The notes beneath the pieces were generated by a model. The model made no database searches. It worked only from the letters and a program-made list of their open reading frames with translations, and had not been told where the DNA came from. The translations under genes were made by a program, and so were the position numbers. Below, piece after piece: positions 33,622 to 44,613 of a DNA stretch of 64,000 nucleotides; the stretch's first letter is position 1, and each line of letters starts with the position of its first letter. Origin of the DNA: Ophiobolus disseminans (lineage: Eukaryota > Ascomycota > Dothideomycetes > Pleosporales > Phaeosphaeriaceae); contig MU006225.1 in NCBI GenBank assembly GCA_010093685.1, positions 502,507 to 566,506 of the forward strand, in the 5' to 3' direction.

Positions 33622-35453
33622 GTAGGCGGAAATGTCATCAGAAGTGGAGAGGTTGCAGCATCAAGAGGTTCACGGGTCTGAGTGTCACGGCCTAGCCGAG
33701 CGTCAGGATCCCAGCGCTCTACAATCTCAGCCTGCAGTGACAGCAATGATGGAACAAAAAGATAACAGAGATGGAAGCTGCGACTGTTTCGGAAACACAA
33801 TCACAAATGCGCCGTCGTCGAGGCTCGTCTCGGTGTTGCTGTTGTGCCGCAGCGCCTTCGCCCGCCGCTTTTTGCCTGTATGCGCTATCGAGCGCCAAGC
33901 CTCGTTATGATCCGTCGAGGTCCATCATCGGATGCAGCAGGTCAGCCTTTCACCTGACCAACCTCCAGCCCGGCTTCCAGAGACATCCTCTTCAGCATTT
34001 TGCTCGCTCCATGTCCAGCAATGATCCCATATGATCGAACATGCCGTCATACTCTGCTATGGGTGCGCAGATTCACGAAGCTATCTAATGCATGCAACCC
34101 CAATGCCCAACGTCTGCTTCATCAACGCAAGGCTGTGAGCACCACGTGGACGTTCCCGTTCCGTAGAAACACGGGCCTGGTGTCCACGACCGCTGCAGCA
34201 GAACGACTGCGCTCAAACAAAGCATAATTTTGAAATTTCAGTGCTGTCCGCCCAACCATTTCGAGGGTTGTCGTGAAGGGGGTCGTCATCGAGGCCGCAG
34301 TCGAAGGCGGACACATTTAGAAATGTCGTGTCCGAGATGTAGGAAACCGTATGCATAGCATCGTCCATCAAAGACTCGAGCTGAGGCACTCACAGCAACG
34401 GCGTGTGGCGGCCAGTGTGGTACCAAACAGGCGCGTCAAACAAGTAATAGATAGCAATCATGTGCAGGCGTGTAGACAACCCGCGATAGACGTCCAGTCT
34501 CGGAACCACGCGTGCGCAGCTATGCCCGTACTCAGTCAACCCGAGATGCTATCGCTCCTTGTCGTAGGACGGATGAGATGACCTTTCCTACCTCTGGCAT
34601 GCTCAGAGGCAGCCGAGTCGACGATAGTCCTCTCATGGTGGGGAGAGGTGGATGCAAGTGACATCGATAGTGAGGCACATGTAAATATTAGTACAACCAG
34701 TAGGCGTGTTGTTGTCGCGCAAGACGTAATGCGGAGGGTGAGTGAAATGCTGCATCCACCACCTGAGCTCCCCAAGACGGCGGCCCTGGACCGCCTTCCC
34801 ACGACGCTTTATCCGTCCTTCACCGTGACCCCTCATATCGTATCAATATGCGACAGGACAAGGGTCAGCAAGGCGACAACGCGCAGTCTGAGGTGGATGA
34901 TTGTGGTGACTGGTGTTAGGGCGGGGACACGCGGTGCACGCCGTCCCGGCCTTCAAGGCGGCGCTTCCTCCGCTTTCATCCTCGCTGTCGTGCGTGAATA
35001 TCAGACGAAGGCGTAGCGCTGCAGCGCATACATACATACCGTGGTTGGGAGATGCGAGCGATGCTGGCGGGGGTGGGTGGGCTTCGGTGGTGTTGTGCTG
35101 CAGAGGTCGGCGCTCCTGTCGCATCCTTACCCGCTTGGCCAGCGCCTTCCCCGTGACCGGCGATGGGCCCCGAACCTCCGAGCATCGCAGCGACGGGCGT
35201 CATCGTCTTGGTGCACCAGCTCCGAGACGCTAACCTCTTTTTCGGCAGCGGTTCCAAAAGTTAATTCTGTTTCCAGTCATCGAAGCCGCTCCGCATGCGC
35301 ACGGGATGACTATGTACCAAACAACATGTAGCTTGCGAGCAAATGTAGACTCCGCACCTGCACTCTAGCAATCACCCAAACGCGTGATCGCAAACCACCA
35401 AGCACTCCGGGCTGTATAAAGTGGACCACTTCCTCCCCGTTGTGTGCCCCGCA
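33622..35453. other. Divergent intergenic region, 1.8 kb
   Basis: Shared 5' region of the CTK1-type kinase (minus) and GTP cyclohydrolase I (plus). Many overlapping short frames, none convincing. Confidence 0.45.
35415..35420 (+). promoter_or_regulatory. Possible TATA box of GTP cyclohydrolase I
   Basis: TATAAA, 34 bp before the chosen ATG at 35454. It is the only TATAAA close to this start. Confidence 0.35.
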
Positions 35454-36470
35454 ATGGAATCCGAGTCGAAGCCCGTGTCAGCAGTGCCCTCTCACCTCAC
35501 CAAGAAACAATCACCCCTCCGAGCGTCTCAGAGAATGGCAAGCCAGAACGAGGGCGAGCAACTCTCGGAAGAAATAGACGCAACCTTCAGAGGCCGCCGC
35601 GTGGTCGACCTGGATGCGGCCGATGGCTACTTCCCCGCGAAGAAAGCCGTTGCCGGGACGAAAAGAAGCCGCCAGGAGGAGGCAGATGAAGTGGCCAATG
35701 GCGATATTGACGTCGAGGGCGACAACGCGGTTCCCGAGACGCCTCTCAAGACGAGTCGCGCCCAGAGCCCCTACACGCAGCAGCCCACCATCGACTTTGA
35801 CGGGCTGAGCTGGCCAAGCAAGGGCACGCTGGCACGGCGGGAGGCCACCGAGGAAGAGAAGGCCGAGCGCCTGCAGAAGCTCTCGGGCGCTGTCAGGACC
35901 ATGCTCGAGTGTCTTGGCGAGGACCCCGACCGTGAGGGCCTCAAGGACACGCCCGACCGCTACGCAAAGGCGCTGCTGTTCTTCACAAAGGGCTACGAGG
36001 AGAACCTGCGCGACATCGTCAACAACGCCATCTTCCACGAGGATCACGACGAGCTGGTCATTGTGAAGGACATCGAGATCTTCTCGCTATGCGAACACCA
36101 CCTCGTGCCCTTCACAGGAAAGGTGAGTCTGCCCCACGACGCAACTCGGCAATACTGATATATGCAGATGCACATCGGCTACATCCCCAACCGTCGCGTC
36201 ATCGGACTCTCCAAGCTCGCCCGCATCGCCGACATGTTCTCCCGCCGCCTACAAGTACAAGAACGTTTGACCAAGCAAGTCGCCCGTGCTCTCCTTGAGA
36301 TGCTCCAGCCACAAGGCGTCGCCGTCGTCATCGAGTCGAGCCATCTGTGCATGGTCATGCGCGGCGTACAGAAGACCACAGCCTCCACGACCACCAGCTC
36401 CATGCTCGGATGCATGCGTACAAGAGCCAAGACGAGGGAGGAGTTCCTACGCCTCATCGACAGGCGGTAA
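35454..36470 (+). CDS. GTP cyclohydrolase I
   Basis: Exons 35454-36122 and 36168-36470 (45-bp intron, phase 0) give 323 aa. The enzyme converts GTP to 7,8-dihydroneopterin triphosphate, the first step of folate and pterin synthesis. The catalytic domain begins at about residue 135 (KLSGAVRTMLECLGEDPDREG). It has the zinc/active-site segment SLCEHHLVPFTGK, then MHIGYIPNRRVIGLSKLARI, QERLTKQVARAL and VVIESSHLCMVMRG, all intact. The first 130 residues are a charged, disordered extension with a likely basic signal (TKRSRQEE), longer than in bacterial enzymes but usual in fungi. Spliced and unspliced reads differ: intron retention stops after 11 codons. Confidence 0.95.
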
Positions 36471-37051
36471 CCGGCCAAAGGGCATTGGAAATGCTCACCA
36501 CATTTCAGCATCTCGTTTGTACACTAACTATTTGTGACGACGGCAGGACCCATCATCCAGCGAAAAGTATTGGCGTCTTGGGGTACGGTGCATATGGCAT
36601 AGGCGTTTCGACACATGGGTGTCATTTGAGGAGTTCATCACTCACTGAGGGCGGTTATCTTGTCTCACGATTTAGAAGCATCGCCTTTCAACAGGCCTGA
36701 CGCTTTCATATGTCTTGTATACCCTCAACACTTTTCTGCTTCACCATTCTTTCATGAAAATTTGGTGTCGATATTCAGGCGCCCATATGATGACTCAACG
36801 GCCGTGTTGCAACTTCCAAATTAGCCACCAGGAGTTACCTGCGCAATGTCAGCGATATCCCCGCAAAAGCTTGGCATGCTCACGAGTACTACCTCCACCG
36901 AGCATATGCATCATACATGGAGAGCAGGTATATAAAGTGTACTTCCTGAACCATTCCAGATACCATTTCACCTTCTCTATTCCTTCTTTTCCACAGTTCA
37001 AACCATCCCATCCTATTTTACACAACAAACCTATCCCACCCCAACCCAAAA
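36471..37051. other. Intergenic, 581 bp
   Basis: 3' flank of GTP cyclohydrolase I and promoter of the dienelactone hydrolase-like gene. The last 100 bp before the ATG are CT/CA-rich, as in many fungal promoters. Confidence 0.5.
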
Positions 37052-37943
37052 ATGCCCACCCCTATCCCCCCCTGTTGCCTCAAATCCTTCCCCTGGACCG
37101 GCACCCCCACCGGTACTGAAACCTCCCTCTCCTCCCTCCCCACCTACACAACCGGCACAAACCGCCGCTCCGCCCTGCTCTTCATCCCCGACCTCCTCGG
37201 CTGGCGCTTCCCCAACGCACGCCTGCTCGCCGACGCCTTCGCCGCCGAAGCAAACCTCACAGTCTTCATGCCCGATTTTTTCGCCGGGGAGGAACTTGAT
37301 CGTGATGCCATTCTAGAGGGCCGCTGGGGCGATTTGGATTTGTTGGACTTTTCCGAGAGGAATGCCAGGGGCGTGAGGGAGGGGGCGGTAGTGGCGGCTG
37401 CGAGGGAGTTGAGAGCGAGGTTTGAGAGGGTGGGGGCGGTGGGGTATTGTTATGGGGGGTGGGCGGTTTTGAGGTTGGGGGCTAGGGAGGAGGGGGGGTT
37501 GTTGGATTGTGGTGTTGTGGGGCATCCGAGTTGGGTTGTGGAGGGGGATTTTGATGGGTTTGGGAATGTGAGTAAATCTTTTGGGGGAGGGGACGGTTTT
37601 GGTCATGGGAAGTGCTGACCGCGTTTTGTGTAGGTCCCGCTACAGATTTTGGCGCCGGAGGTGGATGGGCAGTTTACGGATGAGTTGAAGGGGTATGCGT
37701 TTCGGAAATTGGTGAGTTGTACTTACCTTACTTCTTTTACGACATTGTAGTTGTCTGGGACTAACATATCTATAGGTGCTGGAGAAGAAAGGTGACGATG
37801 GTGTACCAGTCGATTGGGTACACTACCCTGGCGTGGCGCATGGGTGCTTGACGAAGGGGGATGAGAATGTGAAGGGCGAGAGGGAAGCGATGGTAAAGGG
37901 GAAGGATGCTGCTGTTGGCTGGCTCAAACAATGGTTATCGTGA
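37052..37943 (+). CDS. Dienelactone hydrolase-family protein
   Basis: Exons 37052-37567, 37634-37711 and 37776-37943, all phase 0, give 253 aa. The alpha/beta-hydrolase fold of the dienelactone hydrolase type is shown by ALLFIPDLLGWRFPNARLLADAFA, the nucleophile motif GYCYGG with Cys (about residue 130), the acid region APEVDGQF (about 180) and the His region HYPGVAHGC (about 220). So a Cys-Asp-His triad is complete. No signal peptide; a cytosolic enzyme is expected. Bacterial relatives open the dienelactone ring in chlorocatechol breakdown, but many fungal members have other or unknown substrates, so the exact reaction is not claimed. The middle of exon 1 is unusually G-rich (37400-37560). 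Confidence 0.9.
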
Positions 37944-38252
37944 ATCGAGGAAAGGAAAGACAGCCTTGGGATAGAGAATGTCTTGTGAGGCACTTGATGG
38001 TACATTCATTTTCCACGAAGCATCACATTAGATCTAATTGCTTTGTCGATCACCCATATCTTCGTCTTCTTCCAGTCCAAACTCAACCAGCGGAGATGGT
38101 ATATCCAGACTTACCTATCCAGGTCGTCATGCCAAATTCAACGCTATCAAGCTTAATTTGTGACATATCAACAACCCCATTTCTTCCACCATCCAGGCCG
38201 AGTTCCAAGTCCCCAAGACTCTCCCCTTCTCAAACCAAATTCAACCAGAGCC
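37944..38252. other. Convergent intergenic, 309 bp
   Basis: AT-richer 3' flanks of the hydrolase gene and the beta-lactamase-like pseudogene. Nothing else seen. Confidence 0.5.
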
Positions 38253-39635
38253 CTATCTCTCCGTTCTGAAAAATTCCTCTCCCACAGGAACATTCCCCCC
38301 TTCATGCACCCAGTTCAACGGCACCACCTCCCCCTCCCCTCCTCCCCCAAACTTAATTCTGTAATACTCCGGACCCTGAAACGTAAACCTGCCCCGCCGA
38401 GCAAGCTCATCCCGCGAATCCGGCAACCACGTAAACGTATCCTGTTCCCAATGATGCAGCGTCCACACCTCGTCGTCCAAACCTTGGAACACGATACTCA
38501 GCACCCCGTCAGAGAGCACGACGTCGATGTGCACAGTGCCAACGACGTTTCAATACACGCCAGTGTAGGCTTGCAGGTTCCTAGGCGGTGCGTGTACGCG
38601 ATTAAGCCTGAGCTGATTGTACATCGGCGCATACCAGCCCAACGCACTCTCAACCGTATCTTTCGTAATTCGCAGATGATCGTTCTTGCCAGGCGTATCC
38701 AAGACAGCTTCAAGTAGCATCTGTCCCACCCAATCCGCAGTATCCACCAGCGCCAACGTATTCGTCAACACAACGACAACGCTCTGCGACTCAGGAAGCA
38801 AGATATACACAGTCAGAACGCCGGGGTTGCTACCTTGCTGGTACACAACAAGCTGTGAGTCCGCGCCCTTGCCCACGAGTGGGAACCCGCGCGGAGAGCC
38901 AGCAGGGCCGGGTAGCAAGGGCGCGTTGAGTCCGATTGCGCCCAGCGGGCCGGGGAGTTGTGTGCGTGCGAACCCTAGAGCGTAGGACGTTTCGTGGTAG
39001 GATGGAGATGGCAGGGGAACGTGGCTTGACATTATATGCGCGACTTGCTCCAAGGGGGAGTCAGGTATCGATGTGACATGATTAGTGAATTGGTGTCGAG
39101 CAGCGTGTAACCACGCTTTCGACAATTTGAGCATATCGTTAAGAGTGCTGCGTACGCCGCCACCAGGTCCACCGACGGTGTCGTCGCCGATTTGCGTATC
39201 GCCGATGCGGACGGGCGAGTCGGCGCTCAGGACGCCATACGCGTTGGAGACGTTTTCTAGTCCGGTGAAGAAATGGTTCGTGCCTGTTCGCGTCATGGCG
39301 AGCGGGCCGAATAGGCGGGACTGCAACATCTCGCTCTAGGTCTGGCCGGAGAGTTTGCGGATGACGTGCGAGGCAATTTCATATCCGAGGTTATTGTACT
39401 GGAATTGGCTGCGGAAGGGTTTGACGGGCTTGAGACCGTTGATGAGTTTCATGCTGTCTTGCTTGGGGATGATGATGTTGTTGTTGCTTGCTAGCCAGTA
39501 GTTGCTCTTTTGCAGGCCAGTGCGATGAGCCAGGCAGTCGACGATGGTTGCGAGGTTGTGTACTGTTGGGTCTTGGACGTTCCAGTCGGGGAGGATGTCT
39601 TTGATGGGTGTGTCCCAGTTCAGCTTGTAGGACAA
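38253..39635 (-). pseudogene. Beta-lactamase/transpeptidase-like protein, broken
   Basis: One minus-strand frame reads through about 461 codons but is cut by TAG at 39336-39338 and TGA at 38550-38552. Both stops replace what should be Trp in context (KLSGQT-stop-SEMLQSRLF and AYTGVY-stop-NVVGTV). The protein has the class C beta-lactamase/penicillin-binding fold signatures: LAHRTGL, the YxN motif in YNNLGYEIA, the PLAMTRTG turn, GPGGGVRSTLNDMLKLSKAW, and a C-terminal lipocalin-like tail. The N-terminal part with the catalytic SxxK is missing: only 94 bp separate the frame from the stop of the next gene. Three lesions make it a clear pseudogene. Fungal members of this group are often in metabolite clusters, but none is visible here. 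Confidence 0.85.
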
Positions 39636-39729
39636 TAGATTTCTTTACTAGACATTATGATAACTGTGCATCGTCGACATCAATGCTCTCATTGACCATT
39701 CCCAGCCCGGTGTGACTTTCATAACCTCA

Positions 39730-40634
39730 TCACTGTCCCTTGCCCTGTCTTACAGCTGTCTCGTAAGTCGGCGGCGCGTGTATTTCCTCCCTGCTCTGAA
39801 CCATCCTATTCACCTCCTCCAACTCTACATTCGCTGCCTTCTTTGCCTTCCTCCTCTTAACCCAACACACCGTGGTCCAAATCAGTATAGCAGCCAGGAT
39901 CACCATACCTACACACAACCCCGCAATCTCCTTCTCGCCCCACATGTCCCTGAATCTCCGCTTCCGCTCCCTCTCCTTCATCTCCTTATCGGTTGGTATC
40001 GGTCCGTAGTCTAGTTCCTGCCCCTCGGGCAGCGTGACATTGAAGATGTAGGAATTCTGCCCTGTGGTGTCTTCTCGTGGCCGATTGAAGAAGCGGAACG
40101 GTCGGCTAACTTTATCGTCGGAACCTAGTTGCCGTTTAACAAAATGCACATGCGTAGAGCGAATGTAAATCACGGACCTGGTATACCAAACGTACACATC
40201 AACGATTTATTTTTCGTGGAATCAGGCAATCGAGGCACGTGATTCAGACTGAAGTGCGAAGACACCTTGTTGTGTACGGGATCCTGGTCGATGTCGAATG
40301 TCAAGCTATGCAAAATTGGGAAAGAAGCATTGGGTGCGTAGCGACATGCATTCCAATTCTGTGCTTCATCGGTGGCATTGAGAGATTGGCTGCATTGCAT
40401 GCAGTACCAGGTTCGATGTGGGCTTTGGAAGTTGTCGGGGGTGGGCCATTTGATGGTGACGAGATCGGCGTGGTAGGTGAGTGTGCGGCCGAAGCCGCTG
40501 AGAGGGTACTCGGTCGTAGAGGCGTTGAGGTAGTTGAGGATGTTCCTGTCGAGACCTATATAGCGAGATACATATCCAGGAGGAAGACGTCCGGGATCGG
40601 CTGGTGGTGGGAAGGCCCAGGGCGATGCAGCCAT
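39730..40634 (-). CDS. Single-pass membrane protein with PPxY tail
   Basis: Two exons: 40634 to about 40187, and 40124-39730 (280 aa). The donor may instead be at 40177, which adds three residues; both are phase 1. The N-terminal 185 residues carry several cysteines and N-glycosylation sequons (NAS, NKS), as in a lumenal or extracellular domain, although no cleavable signal peptide is seen. One TM helix follows (GLCVGMVILAAILIWTTVCW), then a basic stop-transfer KRRK and a cytosolic tail with APPTYETAV. PPxY motifs are bound by WW domains of Rsp5/Nedd4-type ubiquitin ligases, so ubiquitin-dependent sorting is likely. I do not recognise the ectodomain. Confidence 0.72.
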
Positions 40635-41656
40635 ACTGGCTAGTCTTTCGATCTCGCTTGATGAGGGAGGAGACGGAACTGTGGAGAATGAGAGATAGAT
40701 TTCGTGGTGAAAGGGTTGTAATTCTTTTGTGGTTCCTGTAAGTATCCTGTACTGGTCAAAATATGTCTGAAAATGAATCGAAAGAACCGTTGCGAACGGA
40801 TCTTATGATATGCAGTGGCATTGCACCGAAGGAGCTGCGCGCTGCGCCTTGCTACCAATAACAGCCTTGCCCGTACCCGTTGACATCAGAGCATGAAAAG
40901 CGTTAGTTGGTCAGTGCCTTGTTGTTAAACGAGGCAGACCACAGTTCTAGGCGGCTCGCGAAGACAGCCGTTGCAGGTAATAGGGGATGTGCGCCGCTTG
41001 TAGGGTTGCGATTGGGGCGCAGGGCTTGGCTTTTGTGTCCTGATCGAAAGATATACCCGGACCTGCGTAGAAGACGAGATTCTCGCAAAAAGCGACATTC
41101 ATAGTCGCGGCTTCGAAGCGCTTCGAAGATGTTCCGTCATCGGAGACCTTGACGGCGCCGAGGACTAAGCTGTTCATTGAAAACGTGCCTGAACACACTA
41201 GAAAATATGAACGAGACCTTCTCCTTCATACTTTATAACTACAGGTCTAACCACTAGCTGTAGCATAGAAGACTGGTCTTTGCATCCACCAACGTTCGAT
41301 GTATAGCTTGGAAAAGGTTCCTTACCATATGGGTTGACGCCCATGGTGGTGCTCTGCAAGGTCGACTGACTAAGCGTGAAGCGTTGTCGTCTTAGGTGGT
41401 GCCAAATGGTAGCTCTGCAATCCGGTCCTAGAGGTAGGAAGAGAATTATGATGAAAGCCTTGTGGTGAGTGAGAGGACAGAGGAGACGCGGTGTGGACCC
41501 TTCATCGCCAGGCGTCTGTGCGTCACGCTAGCCGTCATAGTCGACCCGTGAAACCGCGTTTCCACAACAAACAAGCGGTCCACCACGACGCAATTCTTAC
41601 CAAACCACAACACAACACCGCCATACTTCCGACTCGCATTGCACATGGCATAAGAA
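40635..41656. other. Intergenic, 1.0 kb
   Basis: 5' flanks of the PPxY membrane protein (minus) and the coiled-coil protein (plus). A minus-strand frame at 40947-41177 (77 codons, starting MNSLVLGAVKVSDDG) is the only slightly protein-like one. It has no recognisable domain. Confidence 0.4.
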
Positions 41657-44380
41657 ATGGCGCGATCACACTCTTCTCACACAGCAAGTCCGACACGCTC
41701 ACCACGGCGCAGCCCGGCGCGTCGGACATCCAAAGATGGATCAGAGTATGAAATGGACTTGGATGCGCTGGGCCTCAACTCCACCTTTGAGTCTTCAGAG
41801 CTGCAAGGAGGCTATGAGCCGCCTATTGACCGAGTAGACACCAGCGAGATTGAGGGACCGGAGGATTTCACAATGAATATGACCTATTGGATGACGGCCG
41901 ACCTCCCACTGGCGCAGATCAAGTCGCGGAAGGAAGCAAAGGGCAGGAACCAAGAGCCAAGGATGGACGCGATGCAGGAAGAAGACGCCGCGCAAGATGC
42001 AACAGAGGAAGGAGATCAGGTTGTAGTCGATGATGATGATACCGTAGAGCGCCATGTCCCACAATCGAATTCGGCCACACCCACACGCCGCGCGAATGGG
42101 ACCACCGACGAACGAGCATATAGTACGCCAGGTTCAGAGCGATCCATGCAGTATGGCGAGAAAGTTGGCAGTTTTCTCAGTGCATTGCCAGACACGGACA
42201 TGGAGGGTGCAATTGCTGGCACACCGCTGCACATGCCCAAGCAGAGCTTTCTGCAGATCCCACGATCCTCACCGCCGAAAGCGCGTTCCCTGCAACCGAC
42301 GGTGGAAGATTACGACACTCCGCGGAAGCCAACACAAGAGACGGTCATACACCACGTATCCGCCGTCATTGACACGAACGAACAAGATGACTTGCGAGAC
42401 ATGGTGACGAAGCTGCAGTCACAATTAGATCAGCAAGAATCGGCTTCGAACAAACGCATCACCGAGCTCGAAACAATACTCTCGTATACCCGGTCGGACC
42501 TCGAAATCGCACGTACAGATAACTACAAGCAGAAGGAGAAGGTAGCGAGCTTGGATAATGCTATGGCCGAGCAACAAGAGGACATGGACGTGGCTCGCGC
42601 GACTGCTGAAACTCAAATGAAAGCTAGGGAGGTGGCATTAGAAGCTAAGATGCAGGAATTTGGTGAGGAAATGCGACTACAGAACCTCGCGAAGCTGGAA
42701 AATCAACGTCAGGACTACGAACGGCAACTCCAGGCGCTAGAAGACTCCAAGCATAGAGTTGATGAAGAAGTGGAGTCCAGAGGTCAGGCTTTGGGGCAGG
42801 TCCATGATGAGTTGGCTGAGCTCAGACGTCACCACGAACGACAACTCAAAGAGGCGATCAGCAAGCAGGAGGAAGCCCATCATGTTGATAATGAAGATGA
42901 CACTGATGAGCATGCTGAACTCCTCGAACAACTATCTTCTGTGCAAACGCGGGCACACAATCTACAAGCACAGCTCGAAAAGGCCACAATCGAAGCTCAG
43001 GCTATTCGCGAAGACTTTGAGAAGAAGGAAACAATGCGTAATGCCACGGAAGCCAAAAGCCGCGCTCGAACTGCCCACATCTCTGAATTGGAAACGAACC
43101 TCCAGGCCACAAAGTTCGAGTTGGAGTGCGCCCAGGCGGATGTTGCTGCAAAGCAGCAGCTTTTCCGAACAAACCTTGATCTCAATTCTCGGATACGAGC
43201 GTTACAATTAGATTTGGATACCACTCGCTCCGAACTTGTCCTCAAGGACCAGCATGATACTCATGCTGTGGATATGAGCAAACAAGTCACTTCCTTGATG
43301 GCCCAACTTGAGTCATCACGCACTGAAATATCGGCCAAAAATCAGGAGAATCGACAGCATGCTAGAGCACAGGACGAGCTTAATCAGAACCTCAACCTTG
43401 CACGCGGGCGTACTGAGGGACTGGAAGCTACCATCACTACACTTCGCCAGCAACTCGCTGAAGCGCACCGCGATGGTGCAAGATTCAGAACGGACAACGA
43501 AGGCCTTGAACGAGATATTGAGGACGCGAGCGAGCGATTGCAAGAAGCACAAGAAGAGGCCAGCCGTCGCGTTGTTGACGTCGAGCAAAAGCTCGCCAGA
43601 ATGAAAGAGTCGAAGGTGGATGCGGAACGTAAGTTCAAGGAGCTCCAAGCACAGCGTGTTGACCTAGTTGAGGGCCATGAAGCAACGATGGAGGATGTGC
43701 GCGACAAAGCGGAAGATGCAGTACGGAAAGCGGGCGCATTGCTCGATCAAGAACGCAACGAGAAGAAACGTCTCGCTAAGGAGCTTAAGAGAACCAAAAA
43801 CGATCTGGAAAAGCTTCGCGCCGCCGCCGCCCAGAGATTGGAAGGAGAAGACGAGTCATCTGATGACGACTCAAGTTCGATCTCATCAACTACCGCAAAA
43901 GCGAAGGACACCGAGATTGCAAATCTCCGCGATATCATCCGAAAACAAGTCTCTGAACTAAAGACTCTTAAATCCGAAACCACCAGCCTACGAAGAGAAA
44001 GCAACAAGCTCAAAGCCAGCGCAGGATCTCAGTCCGATCTCGAGTCCACAATCAGCGACCTCAAAGACGAGCTCAACACGCTTCGCACCAAAAACGCCAC
44101 CCTACAATCCAGCCTCCAAGATCAGGAAGCTATCAACGCGGCCATGGATGAGAAGCTCGCGACGCTACTCAGCAAAGTCATGAAAGAGCGTGCAAGAACG
44201 GTCGTCGGTAAGAGAGATGGCCAGTGGCAGGAAAGCGTAGGCAAAGTGCAGAGCGACAAGGAACTGCTGGGCAAGGTTTTGCTACGGCAGTGGGGGAGGG
44301 AGGAGCTGGGCGTTGCGGATGAGAAGCGTGGGGACAAGCAGACGTATAAATATCAGTACGCGAAAAGGGAGAGGGTGTGA
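41657..44380 (+). CDS. Long coiled-coil protein, possibly spindle-pole-body associated
   Basis: A single exon of 907 codons. Residues 1-240 are disordered with SP/TP sites and a conserved-looking core (YEMDLDALGLNSTFESSEL; GPEDFTMNMTYWMT, about 66-80). From about 245 to 860 the protein is almost continuous heptad-rich coiled coil, broken by an acidic Ser-rich loop (EGEDESSDDDSSSISS, about 735). The C-terminus is basic and Tyr-containing. A GPxDFTxNMxxWM element followed by a long coiled coil recalls fungal spindle-pole-body proteins of the Cut12/SnaD type. I offer this as a possibility, not an assignment. It could equally be another scaffold or tether. Confidence 0.8.
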   Translation: MARSHSSHTASPTRSPRRSPARRTSKDGSEYEMDLDALGLNSTFESSELQGGYEPPIDRVDTSEIEGPEDFTMNMTYWMTADLPLAQIKSRKEAKGRNQEPRMDAMQEEDAAQDATEEGDQVVVDDDDTVERHVPQSNSATPTRRANGTTDERAYSTPGSERSMQYGEKVGSFLSALPDTDMEGAIAGTPLHMPKQSFLQIPRSSPPKARSLQPTVEDYDTPRKPTQETVIHHVSAVIDTNEQDDLRDMVTKLQSQLDQQESASNKRITELETILSYTRSDLEIARTDNYKQKEKVASLDNAMAEQQEDMDVARATAETQMKAREVALEAKMQEFGEEMRLQNLAKLENQRQDYERQLQALEDSKHRVDEEVESRGQALGQVHDELAELRRHHERQLKEAISKQEEAHHVDNEDDTDEHAELLEQLSSVQTRAHNLQAQLEKATIEAQAIREDFEKKETMRNATEAKSRARTAHISELETNLQATKFELECAQADVAAKQQLFRTNLDLNSRIRALQLDLDTTRSELVLKDQHDTHAVDMSKQVTSLMAQLESSRTEISAKNQENRQHARAQDELNQNLNLARGRTEGLEATITTLRQQLAEAHRDGARFRTDNEGLERDIEDASERLQEAQEEASRRVVDVEQKLARMKESKVDAERKFKELQAQRVDLVEGHEATMEDVRDKAEDAVRKAGALLDQERNEKKRLAKELKRTKNDLEKLRAAAAQRLEGEDESSDDDSSSISSTTAKAKDTEIANLRDIIRKQVSELKTLKSETTSLRRESNKLKASAGSQSDLESTISDLKDELNTLRTKNATLQSSLQDQEAINAAMDEKLATLLSKVMKERARTVVGKRDGQWQESVGKVQSDKELLGKVLLRQWGREELGVADEKRGDKQTYKYQYAKRERV

Positions 44381-44613
44381 TGCGGTCTGGTTGGGCAAGG
44401 GTATATGGTGTAGCATATTGGTATGACGCATGATGAATATATGAATTCATGACTCTGAAGTAGCGCTTCCCAAACTCCAGCTCGATGCCTTTCTACACAC
44501 TCCGATCGTGTATGTCGTTCCAAGCCTGCCCGTCGTGTTCCCATAACCATCGCTAAATCACATCCAGCACCCCAGTCCCAAAATCCAATATCCCCATTCA
44601 TACACCCCCCGCT

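Noticed and set aside
32547..33625. Several long plus-strand and alternative minus-strand frames opposite the RS domain
   Set aside because: Arg/Ser codon bias of the kinase gene keeps the other frames open; they are shadows.
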